This document shows positions 14,965 through 23,130 of a stretch of 33,410 nt of DNA, piece by piece. Numbering within the stretch: position 1 is the stretch's first letter; the number at the start of each line of letters is the position of its first letter. Origin of the DNA: Bdellovibrionales bacterium (lineage in GTDB: Bacteria; Bdellovibrionota; Bdellovibrionia; Bdellovibrionales; UBA1609); contig JADZEO010000010.1 in assembly GCA_020850475.1 (NCBI GenBank), positions 1 through 33,410 on the forward strand. Direction: 5' to 3'. The translations under genes and the position numbers were made by a program. Under the pieces are notes generated by a model, which saw nothing but the letters and a program-made list of their open reading frames with translations, was not told where the DNA came from and did not search any database.

Positions 14965-14995
14965 CACTCCTGAATGAATACCTTAACTAGGAGTG
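14965..14995 (-). promoter_or_regulatory. Inverted repeat covering the ribosome binding site of the radical-SAM gene
   Basis: On the minus strand CACTCCT (14989-14995) is followed after 17 bases by AGGAGTG (14965-14971), whose AGGAG is the ribosome binding site. Pairing of the 7-bp arms would hide it and could make expression conditional on something that opens the stem. Confidence 0.45.
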
Positions 14996-15017
14996 ATGAA
15001 GTTGTAAATAGCCGCCC

Positions 15018-15527
15018 TTACAACGCAGGGCTACTCTTGCGCTCAAAGGTCAGGAAGGTAAAGGGAATAGGCTCTTGGCGCTCGCGTCGCTCCACTTCGC
15101 TGAAGCGGTCCGAGGGTAGGTCGGGATAATAGGTGTCACCAGGAATTTCGCGGTGAATACGGGTGAGGTAAATGCGGTCGACGAGGTCCAAGGATTGTTC
15201 AAAGATTTCTCCGCCGCCAGCGATAAAAATCTCGTTTCCCCAAGTCTGAGTATTGGCTTTGCAGTGGGCAATGGCCTCGGGCAGCGAAGAAAAAACCACC
15301 GTTCCGTCAGGGGCATACCCCTTTTGCCGAGTGACAATCACGTTGAGGCGGTTGGGCAGAGGCCGACCAATCGACTCAAAAGTCTTGCGCCCCATGATAA
15401 TGGCGTGTCCTTTGGTTTTGTCTTTAAAGAACTTGAGGTCTTCCGGTAGGTGCCACGGCAGTCCGCCGCCACTGCCAATGACGCCGTTTTCTGCTGCCGC
15501 TACAATGTGCGACAAGACCACCTTCAT
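15018..15527 (-). CDS. folA: Dihydrofolate reductase
   Basis: DHFR reduces dihydrofolate to tetrahydrofolate with NADPH in the cytoplasm. The 169-residue protein has the family landmarks in order: [23 protein letters not shown] (substrate loop with Trp and the acidic catalytic residue), [14 protein letters not shown] (NADPH site), RLNVIVTRQ and the FIAGGGEIF glycine-rich loop. Length is normal (E. coli 159). Its ATG overlaps the thyA stop as ATGA, giving translational coupling to the enzyme that makes its substrate. GAGG lies upstream of the ATG inside the thyA 3' end. Confidence 0.96.
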   Translation of the reverse strand: MKVVLSHIVAAAENGVIGSGGGLPWHLPEDLKFFKDKTKGHAIIMGRKTFESIGRPLPNRLNVIVTRQKGYAPDGTVVFSSLPEAIAHCKANTQTWGNEIFIAGGGEIFEQSLDLVDRIYLTRIHREIPGDTYYPDLPSDRFSEVERRERQEPIPFTFLTFERKSSPAL

Positions 15528-16318
15528 ACGGAAACCTCGGCTTTGATATGAGGATCGGGGTGATAGTTTACCAGCTGAAAGTCCTCAAACTTAAAGGCAA
15601 ACAAATCTTTGACCGCCGGGTTGATGAGCATCTGCGGCCCAGGCTTTGGGGTGCGAGTCAGTTGCAGGCGAGCCTGCTCAAGGTGATTGAGATAGAGATG
15701 AGCGTCGCCGAAAGTATGAATAAACTCTCCCGGCGCAAGTCCGCAAACTTGGGCCACCATCATCGTTAACAAACTGTAGCTGGCAATATTAAACGGCACG
15801 CCCAAAAATACATCAGCCGAACGTTGGTACATTTGGCAGCTCAAACGCCCACCGCTCACATAAAATTGGAAAAAGGCATGACAGGGCGGGAGCGCCATTT
15901 TTTCCACTTCACCCGGGTTATAGGCGATGACAATCAGCCGACGGGAATCGGGATTCTCGCGAATTTGCGAAACCAGATTGGCAATTTGGTCCACGGTTCG
16001 GCCATCCGCCGTTTTCCAGGAACGCCATTGGGCTCCATAGACGGGGCCCAGATCACCGTTTTCATCCGCCCACTCATCCCAGATGCGAACTTGATTTTCT
16101 TTGAGATACCGGATGTTGGTGTCGCCCGACAAAAACCACAGGAGCTCGTGAATAATTGAGCGCAAATGAAGTTTTTTGGTCGTGACCAAGGGAAAGGACG
16201 ATTGCAGGTCAAAGCGCATTTGGTGTCCAAAAACACTCAAGGTGCCGGTTCCCGTGCGGTCGGTTTTGGGTGAGCCTTCATCGAGAATCCGTGACATCAG
16301 GTCCAGGTATTGTTTCAT
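15524..16318 (-). CDS. thyA: Thymidylate synthase
   Basis: ThyA converts dUMP and methylene-tetrahydrofolate to dTMP and dihydrofolate. At 264 residues it has the length of the E. coli enzyme. Visible features are the N-terminal '[19 protein letters not shown]', the catalytic Cys in [12 protein letters not shown], the dUMP-binding [24 protein letters not shown] and the C-terminal '[13 protein letters not shown]'. AAGGAG lies five bases before the ATG. It heads a minus-strand run thyA-folA-radical SAM-radical SAM and is divergent from the HD phosphohydrolase gene. Confidence 0.97.
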   Translation of the reverse strand: MKQYLDLMSRILDEGSPKTDRTGTGTLSVFGHQMRFDLQSSFPLVTTKKLHLRSIIHELLWFLSGDTNIRYLKENQVRIWDEWADENGDLGPVYGAQWRSWKTADGRTVDQIANLVSQIRENPDSRRLIVIAYNPGEVEKMALPPCHAFFQFYVSGGRLSCQMYQRSADVFLGVPFNIASYSLLTMMVAQVCGLAPGEFIHTFGDAHLYLNHLEQARLQLTRTPKPGPQMLINPAVKDLFAFKFEDFQLVNYHPDPHIKAEVSV

Positions 16319-16341
16319 TCCAACTCCTTGTCGGTGGTTCG

Positions 16342-16370
16342 ACCATAACTTGACCCAGGCGGGGAGCCAA
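16342..16370 (-). promoter_or_regulatory. Possible thyA promoter
   Basis: TTGGCT (16365-16370) and TATGGT (16342-16347) on the minus strand, 17 bases apart, each 4/6. Position and leader length (about 20 bases) fit. Confidence 0.35.
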
Positions 16371-16467
16371 GTCCGGACATAAGGGATTTGCTGGATCCAA
16401 AATAACTAAATCTAGGAGTGGTCCTGCGTCATGCAAAGGGGACCTATTGAATAAGCCGAGGCCTAAC

Positions 16468-16496
16468 TTTACTCGCCGCACCAGCTTTGTTATGAC
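16468..16496 (+). promoter_or_regulatory. Possible promoter of the HD phosphohydrolase gene
   Basis: TTTACT (16468-16473) and TATGAC (16491-16496) with a 17-base spacer, each 4/6. Nothing better was seen in the 240-base divergent gap. Confidence 0.35.
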
Positions 16497-16559
16497 CCGG
16501 ATTAAGATTGAGAAGTTGATTAAGATCAGTTGGTCCTTGCCGCCGCTTCAGGAGAATCA

Positions 16560-17867
16560 ATGGAAATTCGGGATCCCGTTCACGGTTCGCTGATTTTAGA
16601 GAATGGAGAGGTCGCAGTCCTTGATACTCCCGCCTACCAGCGCCTGCGAGCCATCAAGCAGCTCGGTTTTATGGAGTTTAGCTTTCCAGGTGCAACTCAC
16701 AGTCGGTATCTCCACTCGCTGGGCGTGTGTCACCTCGCCGGCCTGGCTTTTGATCACATTTTCGCCAACTACCCTTTTCAATATAGCGATACGGGTCGCC
16801 GCCTCAAGCAAACAGTGAGGCTCGCGGCTTTGCTTCATGACATTGGCCACGGGCCCCTCAGTCATACGACCGAAGAGGTGATGCCCCAACTCAGTGATCT
16901 CTCGGTGAAGGCCTATCAGAAGCGTCGCGCGGAATGGGTGCGCAAAGATGACCAAACCCGGCTGGCCAATCATGAAGACTATACGATCAAGTTTATCACC
17001 GATTCGAGTTTGACCCCCGTGTTGCGCCGGGAGTTTAACGACATCGATCCGATTCACATTGCTTGTCTCATCGACAAATCGCTGGAGTGCCCCGACGATT
17101 TTTTCAAAGAAGGGACTCACGATTTTCGCACGATTTTGAGTCAGATCGTCAGTTCAGAAATGGACGTTGATCGGATGGACTACCTTGAGCGCGATGCCTA
17201 CTTCTGCGGAACTAACTACGGCAAAGTGGAACTCAACTGGTTACTCAACAACCTCACGTATCATGAACTGAATGGCCAACTGCATCTGGCCCTCAATCGG
17301 CGCGCACTCTATACCTTTGATGATTTTTTACTGGCTCGCCATCACATGCATCTCATGGTTTACTTCCATCACAAGAGCATCATCTACGAAGAAATGCTGA
17401 TGAGATACTTGGCGAGCGAAGACTGCCAATTTTTTCTGCCGGCCGACATCGAAGACTACATCTCTTACACTGATTACGCTTTGTATCAGCATCTCGCGCA
17501 GGTGGACAACACGTGGGCTCGGCGAGTGGCGCAAACTCACCCCTTTCGCATGCTGTTTGAGTTTCACTCCACGGAGCCGAATTCCCGCACTGAAAAAATG
17601 GCCCAACACCTCAACCAAGAGGGCATTGAAACCATTCTGGCCAGCACTTCCGCGCGTTTGAGCAAATATCATTCGCCCAGTCCCGAGGAGCGCTCGGTAC
17701 AGATTTTTGTGGTGGACCAATACGACCGCCAAACCAAGCCGTATCCGATTGAAAAATCGACGGAGATTTTTCAAAAATACGAAGAAATACGACGTATCGA
17801 GCGCATTTACGTGGCTCCGGAAGAGTTCGATCGGGCCGAAAAAATCATGCTAAAGAACCGCCTGTAA
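16560..17867 (+). CDS. HD-domain phosphohydrolase (dGTPase/SAMHD1-like, COG1078 type)
   Basis: A 435-residue cytoplasmic metal-dependent phosphohydrolase. The start is the ATG at 16560 with AGGAG five bases upstream, giving 'MEIRDPVHGSLILENGE', the standard opening of this family. The metal ligands are visible as H52 (RYLHSLG), H93-D94 (ALLHDIGHG) and a later Asp in 'DVDRMDYLERDAYFCG'. Related proteins hydrolyse dNTPs or are of unknown substrate. Its position next to divergent thyA and folA suggests a role in nucleotide pools, an inference from context. The C-terminal 100 residues are more variable. Confidence 0.9.
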   Translation: MEIRDPVHGSLILENGEVAVLDTPAYQRLRAIKQLGFMEFSFPGATHSRYLHSLGVCHLAGLAFDHIFANYPFQYSDTGRRLKQTVRLAALLHDIGHGPLSHTTEEVMPQLSDLSVKAYQKRRAEWVRKDDQTRLANHEDYTIKFITDSSLTPVLRREFNDIDPIHIACLIDKSLECPDDFFKEGTHDFRTILSQIVSSEMDVDRMDYLERDAYFCGTNYGKVELNWLLNNLTYHELNGQLHLALNRRALYTFDDFLLARHHMHLMVYFHHKSIIYEEMLMRYLASEDCQFFLPADIEDYISYTDYALYQHLAQVDNTWARRVAQTHPFRMLFEFHSTEPNSRTEKMAQHLNQEGIETILASTSARLSKYHSPSPEERSVQIFVVDQYDRQTKPYPIEKSTEIFQKYEEIRRIERIYVAPEEFDRAEKIMLKNRL

Positions 17868-17899
17868 CTTAAGCGTTGTTCATCCTTGGTCCCATTGCT

Positions 17900-17919
17900 A
17901 TCCTTTGAGACTCAAGGAT
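17900..17919 (+). promoter_or_regulatory. Hairpin containing the ribosome binding site of the carbamoyltransferase gene
   Basis: ATCCTTTGAG (17900-17909) faces CTCAAGGAT (17911-17919), a 9-bp inverted repeat with one extra T. The right arm contains AAGGA, seven bases before the ATG at 17926. Folding would block it. Confidence 0.4.
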
Positions 17920-17925
17920 TGAGGC

Positions 17926-19761
17926 ATGTATATTCTAGGTCTTTCTTGCTACTACCATGATAGCGCGGCGGTGCTGATTCGCGATGGTGAAATCATTGCG
18001 GCAGCCCAAGAGGAAAGGTTCACGCGCAAAAAACACGATCCTGGTTTTCCTGTCGAATCTGTGCGGTTTTGCCTGCGGCAAGCGGGCATTCAGTTGAGCG
18101 ATGTCGCTTACATTGCCTATTACGACAAACCCTTTTTAACCTTTGAGCGCCTCATTGAGACCTACATCGCCTTGGCCCCGCGGGGCTGGCGGAGTTTTGT
18201 CACCTCGATGCCGGTGTGGCTCAAAGACAAATTGAACCTCAAATGGCTGCTCAAGCGCGAGCTCTGCCAACTGCAGGAGGGGCTGAAGACCAAAGACCTC
18301 CCGCCGCTCCTCTTTTCCCGCCATCACTTGTCGCATGCCGCGAGTGCATTTTATCCCAGCCCCTTTAATGAAGCGGCCGTTTTGTGTTTGGATGGGGTGG
18401 GTGAGTGGGCCACCACTTCGGTGTGGGTAGGAAAAGGAAAAGACCTGCAAGCACAGTGGGAGATTCGCTTTCCACACTCTTTGGGCCTTTTATATTCGGC
18501 CTTTACTTATTTTACCGGCTTTAAGGTGAACTCCGGCGAATACAAGCTCATGGGATTGGCGCCCTACGGGGAGCCGCTGTTCGTCGATAAAATCAAAGAG
18601 CACCTCATTGATATCAAAGACGATGGCACCTTTCGGCTCAACTTGGAGTACTTCGATTTTGCGACTGGCCTTAAGATGACCAACGCGAAGTTTAACCGTT
18701 TGTTTGGTGGGCCCGAGAGAAAGTCGGAGGCTCCGGTTACGGTTCGTGAAATGGACCTCGCGAGATCAATTCAACAAGTCACCGAAGAGGTTGTTCTAAA
18801 GTTAGCGCGCACGATTCGGCGCGAGACCGGCCAGCGTCATCTCTGCCTGGCGGGCGGCGTGGCACTTAATTGCGTGGCTAATGGCAAAATTGTGAATGAA
18901 AAGATCTTTGAAGGATTGTGGGTGCAACCGGCCGCCGGAGATGCGGGTGGAGCTTTAGGGGCTGCACTGTGCGCTTGGCACCAACACTTGGGTCACGATC
19001 GCACTATTTCTTCGAGCGATGGAATGCGCGGGGCCTACTTGGGACCTGAGTGGAAGCCAGAGGAGATCGAGGGCTTTCTCAAGGAACGACAGATTCCGCA
19101 TCGGCGTTTGAGTGAGGAAGCGCTGGTCGATCAGGTTGCGGATTTGCTGGCGCAAGGCAATGTCATCGGGTGGTATCAGGGGCGAATGGAATATGGGCCG
19201 CGCGCCTTGGGCAATCGTTCGATTCTGGGTGATCCTCGTAACGTCGAGATGCAAACCAACATGAACTTAAAGATCAAATTTCGCGAGTCCTTTCGACCCT
19301 TCGCGCCGGCGGTAATGGCTGAAAAGAGCCACCAGGTTTTTGATCTCGAAGAGCGCAGTCCGTATATGCTCCTCGTTGGCGTGGTCAATCAGCAGTGGCG
19401 TTGTCCGACGGGAGGTCTGGATCGAGGTAAACGCGGCTTGGATCTGCTAAAGGTCCAGCGCTCATTGGTTCCCGCCATCACCCACGTCGACTATTCCGCT
19501 CGCGTGCAGACCGTTCACCCGGACACCAACCCACTTTTTCATCGCTTGTTGGAACGCTTTGATCAGAAAACCCAGACACCAGTCCTGGTTAACACCTCAT
19601 TCAATGTGCGCGGCGAACCCATTGTATGCCGACCGGAGGAAGCATATAATTGCTTTATGCAGACGAATATCGACTACTTGGTGATGGGTCCCTTTTTGTT
19701 GGCCAAGAGCGAACAAACAGGTCGCGCCGAAGATTATCATCGTCAATTTGATTTGGATTAA
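17926..19761 (+). CDS. O-carbamoyltransferase (NodU/CmcH/TobZ/SxtI family)
   Basis: A 611-residue enzyme that transfers a carbamoyl group from carbamoyl phosphate to a hydroxyl, using an ATP-derived carbamoyl-adenylate. The Kae1-like N-terminal part is seen as GLSCYYHDSAAVLI, 'AAAQEERFTRKKHDPGFP', the metal-binding SRHHLSHAASAFYPSPF, and LAGGVALNCVANGKI. The C-terminal part has EYGPRALGNRSILGDPR, FRPFAPAVM and VLVNTSFNVRGEP. Length is typical. Two small membrane-protein genes follow directly, as in the sxtI-sxtJ-sxtK set. In this setting the acceptor is most likely a sugar in a surface glycan (inference). Confidence 0.94.
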   Translation: MYILGLSCYYHDSAAVLIRDGEIIAAAQEERFTRKKHDPGFPVESVRFCLRQAGIQLSDVAYIAYYDKPFLTFERLIETYIALAPRGWRSFVTSMPVWLKDKLNLKWLLKRELCQLQEGLKTKDLPPLLFSRHHLSHAASAFYPSPFNEAAVLCLDGVGEWATTSVWVGKGKDLQAQWEIRFPHSLGLLYSAFTYFTGFKVNSGEYKLMGLAPYGEPLFVDKIKEHLIDIKDDGTFRLNLEYFDFATGLKMTNAKFNRLFGGPERKSEAPVTVREMDLARSIQQVTEEVVLKLARTIRRETGQRHLCLAGGVALNCVANGKIVNEKIFEGLWVQPAAGDAGGALGAALCAWHQHLGHDRTISSSDGMRGAYLGPEWKPEEIEGFLKERQIPHRRLSEEALVDQVADLLAQGNVIGWYQGRMEYGPRALGNRSILGDPRNVEMQTNMNLKIKFRESFRPFAPAVMAEKSHQVFDLEERSPYMLLVGVVNQQWRCPTGGLDRGKRGLDLLKVQRSLVPAITHVDYSARVQTVHPDTNPLFHRLLERFDQKTQTPVLVNTSFNVRGEPIVCRPEEAYNCFMQTNIDYLVMGPFLLAKSEQTGRAEDYHRQFDLD

Positions 19762-19763
19762 AC

Positions 19764-20000
19764 GTGAAAAACTTCTTTAAAAGCCTCTATCGCCAATGGA
19801 TGAAGTTCAGTCACTTGCTAGGCTTGGTCGTAACGGGCTTTTGGCTTTCCGTTTTTTACTATGTGGTGCTCACTCCGATCGGCGTTACTTGGCGCATCCT
19901 CGGCAAGAACCCCTTGCGGTTGGGTTGGGAAACTAAAGTTAACACTTATCGAGAATCGAGCGACGTGCTCGACCCTCGTCACATGGAGCATCCCTATTGA
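19764..20000 (+). CDS. SxtJ-like small membrane protein
   Basis: A 78-residue protein starting with GTG two bases after the carbamoyltransferase stop. It has a basic N-terminus, one or two membrane segments (FSHLLGLVVTGFWLSVFYYVVLTPIGV), then the WRILGKNPLRL motif and a soluble tail ending DPRHMEHPY. This matches the SxtJ family, which regularly follows O-carbamoyltransferases of the SxtI kind and whose role is not established. The short gaps indicate translation as one unit with its neighbours. Confidence 0.82.
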   Translation: MKNFFKSLYRQWMKFSHLLGLVVTGFWLSVFYYVVLTPIGVTWRILGKNPLRLGWETKVNTYRESSDVLDPRHMEHPY

Positions 20001-20152
20001 TAAAAGATCTGTTGGTTGATTTTTGGGGTTTCATGAAGGTCCGCAAGAAGTTCTGGCTTGCGCCGATCATCCTGGTGCTCATTTTGTTGGGGTTGCTGCT
20101 GATCTTCGCTCAAACCAGTCCGTTGGCGCCGTTTATCTATCCGCTGTTTTGA
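19997..20152 (+). CDS. DUF5989/SxtK-like 51-residue membrane protein
   Basis: This gene is easily missed because it is short and starts with TTG overlapping the SxtJ-like stop (TTGA). The product reads as a short amphipathic head with DFWGFMKVRKKFW, one strong membrane helix (LAPIILVLILLGLLLIFAQ) and the ending SPLAPFIYPLF. That pattern is the DUF5989 family found behind carbamoyltransferase and SxtJ genes, and is probably what is called SxtK in saxitoxin clusters. Function is unknown. A membrane scaffold or partner of the carbamoyltransferase is a reasonable guess. The next gene begins 14 bases later. Confidence 0.82.
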   Translation: MIKDLLVDFWGFMKVRKKFWLAPIILVLILLGLLLIFAQTSPLAPFIYPLF

Positions 20153-20166
20153 GGAAAAGTACCACG

Positions 20167-22086
20167 ATGCGATCATTGCCGCCTTTGGCTGAAAAAATTC
20201 TTGCTCAAGGGAAGGCGACCCAGATTGCAATCATCCTAACGGCTTGTTCGGCTTTTGTTTGGCACTCGCAGCATGCCTATTTTGCCGATTCGGAAATCTT
20301 CTCATTGACCCTGGCGAGAGTTCACCAGTCGGTGGACATTGGTCAGAGTTACAAGTTTTTGTTTTCGTTGATTCTCAAGTTGACCCTGCTGTTTGACCTG
20401 CAGGCGGAAGAGCCCTTGCTGATGGCCCGCTTGCTCTTTGCAGTCGTGGGAGTGGTTAATCTCCTGTTGGCCGCGTCACTCTATAAACTGATTTTTCGCC
20501 GCCCTTATCTTGAAGCGACGCCTATTATTTTTATTCTCGGTTTTACCATGTTCTTTGAGCGAGGGTTTCGCATTCGGGCCGACAACCTCTCGGCGACTTG
20601 GCATTTGCTCACCGTGTGGTACTTCATGAAGTACTGGTACTATCGGCCGGCGACCACCAAACAAGAGAGCCTGCACATTGTGGGGCTCTCGGCCCTTGAG
20701 TTGCTGATGATCATGACGACTTTGAAGGCGGGTCTGATGCTTATCGCCCTCCAGATCTTATATTTTGTGGCGATTCGGGGTTTACCATCTGAAAGAAGAG
20801 AACAAGTCAAACGCGCCTTGTATTGGAAAATCCGCAATCAAGTGGATCTGACTCTTCTGGCCTTGGTGTTCGTATTTTACTTTCGGTCCTCGGTGGATCT
20901 TTTGGAAGTTTTTTTTGGATCTTCGGCGTATTTGAGAGAGTCCATGCAGGCGGGGCGAGGAATGGCGGGGTATTTTACCGTCGCCTCATTTTTTCACGTG
21001 ACGAAGTTTTTACGAGAAAATCCCCTTTCTTCGCTCGTATTCTATTTGCCATTGGTCCTGGTGGTGGGGCGGATAATTCGGCGATTGCTCTCTAAAAAGC
21101 CCTGGGCGGATCGAACGAGTGCCTTTTATTTTTATTGTTTTATAGTCATGGTCTTCTTTATCTTGTTTCCAGAAAAGTATCCGTTTTTTCTAGCCAGCTT
21201 GTTGCCCGTTTTAAGTTTGCCGGGTGTCAGGTTTGGCACGTTGCTGATTTTCAAGGCGACCCAATGGTTACCGAAAATGGTGGGCGGGCGTAACCACCGT
21301 TATTGCCTCAGTCGAATTTTGTTTATGGTCTTTTGCTTAGTTTCATTGGTGACGGGGGCTCGAACGGTCATCGAGCGAAGTTCCAATGCCGGTCAAATTC
21401 ATTTTATTCAAAATATGACGGCCTACATGAATCGCCTGGGTAAGGTGTTTTACTATGACGTCATTGGCATGCTGCCGGATCATGAACCCTTAATCGCTTT
21501 TGCTGGACCCAACCAAGAGGAAGAGAATCGCCGCTCGTTTATTCGACTGCAGGCGGAGCTTCCACCGTTTGTCTTTTACACGCGGAAGATGACTTTTCTG
21601 GAACCTCATATCAACTCCTTGCTCGGCCGCCGCTATCTTAATCTTGGGCAAGGAATATTTGTTCGTGGTAAGCGGCATACTCCCGCTATCACGGATACCC
21701 GGGAATGGATGGGGGACACCATGGTTGTGGTACCCGTGTCCAGCCTTGACAAGGAAGTTGAGAGTCTCGAGGTGATCTTTTCCTCGGTGCCAGAGTATGT
21801 GCGGCCCGGCGAAATCGAGCCGGAGGCCTTTAAGGTGCCAATCAATTTTTTTATGATTGAGGAGACGGGGGCCGTCTACTCAATTCCTGAGCTCTGGGTC
21901 GAAGACGAGTTGGGATTTATCACCGTTTACGATGAAACGCGTCCGTGGAAATACGTGCGTAAGACAGCGAAGAACTTCTTGTTTCCCAAATTTACCAAGC
22001 AAATTGGCATCAGTGTTTATCCGCCGATTGATTTTCAGCCTCAGGACTCCTTATTGTTTTTATTCGCCTTTGACGTCGGCATGTAG
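20167..22086 (+). CDS. Polytopic membrane protein, probable GT-C-like glycosyltransferase
   Basis: A 639-residue protein with about ten hydrophobic helices in the first 430 residues and a soluble, mainly beta C-terminal domain of about 200 residues. The start is placed at the ATG at 20167; an in-frame extension to 20023 would overlap the small membrane-protein gene entirely and is not hydrophobic. After the first helix comes YFADSEIFS, an acidic loop like the catalytic first periplasmic loop of lipid-linked-sugar GT-C enzymes; FRIRADNLSATWH follows further on. The C-terminal domain probably lies in the periplasm. Assignment to GT-C is by topology and position only. An alternative is a generic glycan-export or modification protein. 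Confidence 0.7.
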   Translation: MRSLPPLAEKILAQGKATQIAIILTACSAFVWHSQHAYFADSEIFSLTLARVHQSVDIGQSYKFLFSLILKLTLLFDLQAEEPLLMARLLFAVVGVVNLLLAASLYKLIFRRPYLEATPIIFILGFTMFFERGFRIRADNLSATWHLLTVWYFMKYWYYRPATTKQESLHIVGLSALELLMIMTTLKAGLMLIALQILYFVAIRGLPSERREQVKRALYWKIRNQVDLTLLALVFVFYFRSSVDLLEVFFGSSAYLRESMQAGRGMAGYFTVASFFHVTKFLRENPLSSLVFYLPLVLVVGRIIRRLLSKKPWADRTSAFYFYCFIVMVFFILFPEKYPFFLASLLPVLSLPGVRFGTLLIFKATQWLPKMVGGRNHRYCLSRILFMVFCLVSLVTGARTVIERSSNAGQIHFIQNMTAYMNRLGKVFYYDVIGMLPDHEPLIAFAGPNQEEENRRSFIRLQAELPPFVFYTRKMTFLEPHINSLLGRRYLNLGQGIFVRGKRHTPAITDTREWMGDTMVVVPVSSLDKEVESLEVIFSSVPEYVRPGEIEPEAFKVPINFFMIEETGAVYSIPELWVEDELGFITVYDETRPWKYVRKTAKNFLFPKFTKQIGISVYPPIDFQPQDSLLFLFAFDVGM

Positions 22087-22188
22087 GCGGGTCGGTCGTC
22101 GAAGCGGGCTGGTTTTTCCAGGAAAACTTGATTCCGCGCAGGGTTAATGTGAAAGTGGGAAGCATTCCTCTTGAAACTGCGGGAATCA

Positions 22189-23112
22189 ATGAAACTCAGT
22201 ATTGTTATACCCACAATCGGTCGAACGGCGGCATTGCGTAGATGCCTCTCGTCACTCGTGTTTCAAGCCGATCCTGGATTTAATTTCGAAATCATTGTGG
22301 TCAGTAACCCGGGTCAGCAAGCAGTTGCTGAGGTGGTTGAGGAGTTTTCCTTGTCAGGCACGTTGATTCGCTATTTGGCCCTGGAGCAAAGTGGGGCCAA
22401 CCGCGCTCGTAACTTGGGTGCTAGCGTTGCAACGGGCCGATATCTTTTGTTTCTTGATGATGATACCGAACTGGCGGGACAAGATTTCCTTCTGAATTTA
22501 ACTGAGTTCATTGAAGGACCACGGGCTGAAGTTGCTTGGGGCGGTTATTATTTGAGCCCGTCAGCCGCAGATTTTTCATCTCGGGCTTATAACTGTGCCG
22601 CTAATCTGTGGCTCATGAAGTCTTGCAAGGCACCCCGGCGCCGACCTGTTATGGTGGGCGGTTGTACCTTAGTTGACCGCCAAGTGTTCACCCAAGTTGG
22701 CGGGTTTGACCTCAAGCAGATGGGTGCGGCCGAGGAGTTGGCTCTGAGCCAGCGCGTGCAGGCCCAGGGACATCGAGTCGTCCTCAATAGAAAACTATCG
22801 GTTCATCACCACTTCCAGGGAGGATGGGTTCGGGCTCTCGGCAATGCTTATCGCCACGGTCGGGCCAAGCCATCGACGCAAGACCCGCGCCTCGATTCCA
22901 TCCCTATGCGTCAGACCTTTTCGCTCGTTCGACGCTCATTAGTTTTAGATCAGACATTGGAGCGGGGCCGAAGGTTTCAGTTCTTGATTCCGAGCCTTGC
23001 TGCCTATTACGTTGTAGTATTGGTTGGGGCGACCGTCGGGCGGTGGAAATTGCGGTCAGAAGGTGCCTCAGCGCCCGCGCTGGGTGGTATTCGCTCCAGT
23101 TCCGGTCAATAG
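22189..23112 (+). CDS. GT2-family glycosyltransferase
   Basis: A 307-residue GT-A-fold enzyme. It starts 'MKLSIVIPTIGRTAALRRC', has the nucleotide-binding NRARNLGASVATGRYLLFLDDD with its DxD-type acidic cluster near residue 92, and then EELALSQRVQAQGHRV and VHHHFQGGW. ATG 22189 is preferred over the in-frame TTG at 22171 because the family begins right at the first beta strand, although GGGA is only four bases away. A C-terminal hydrophobic stretch (LIPSLAAYYVVVLVGATV) suggests membrane association. The 102 bases upstream hold no recognised feature. Confidence 0.88.
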   Translation: MKLSIVIPTIGRTAALRRCLSSLVFQADPGFNFEIIVVSNPGQQAVAEVVEEFSLSGTLIRYLALEQSGANRARNLGASVATGRYLLFLDDDTELAGQDFLLNLTEFIEGPRAEVAWGGYYLSPSAADFSSRAYNCAANLWLMKSCKAPRRRPVMVGGCTLVDRQVFTQVGGFDLKQMGAAEELALSQRVQAQGHRVVLNRKLSVHHHFQGGWVRALGNAYRHGRAKPSTQDPRLDSIPMRQTFSLVRRSLVLDQTLERGRRFQFLIPSLAAYYVVVLVGATVGRWKLRSEGASAPALGGIRSSSGQ

Positions 23113-23130
23113 CAAGTGTGTGGTGGAACA

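Noticed and set aside
10035-15017. A RiPP precursor peptide for the radical-SAM genes
   Set aside because: The gaps are short (42, 16 and 56 bases between genes) and the longer flagellin-side gap shows only promoter elements; no small frame with a leader/core layout and ribosome binding site was found.
15000-15030. A terminator at the folA stop
   Set aside because: Only a 5-bp stem (GCCCT/AGGGC) over the stop codon and no U-tract.
20023-20166. N-terminal extension of the GT-C-like gene
   Set aside because: It covers the 51-residue DUF5989-like gene in another frame and encodes a polar sequence unlike a membrane-protein start.
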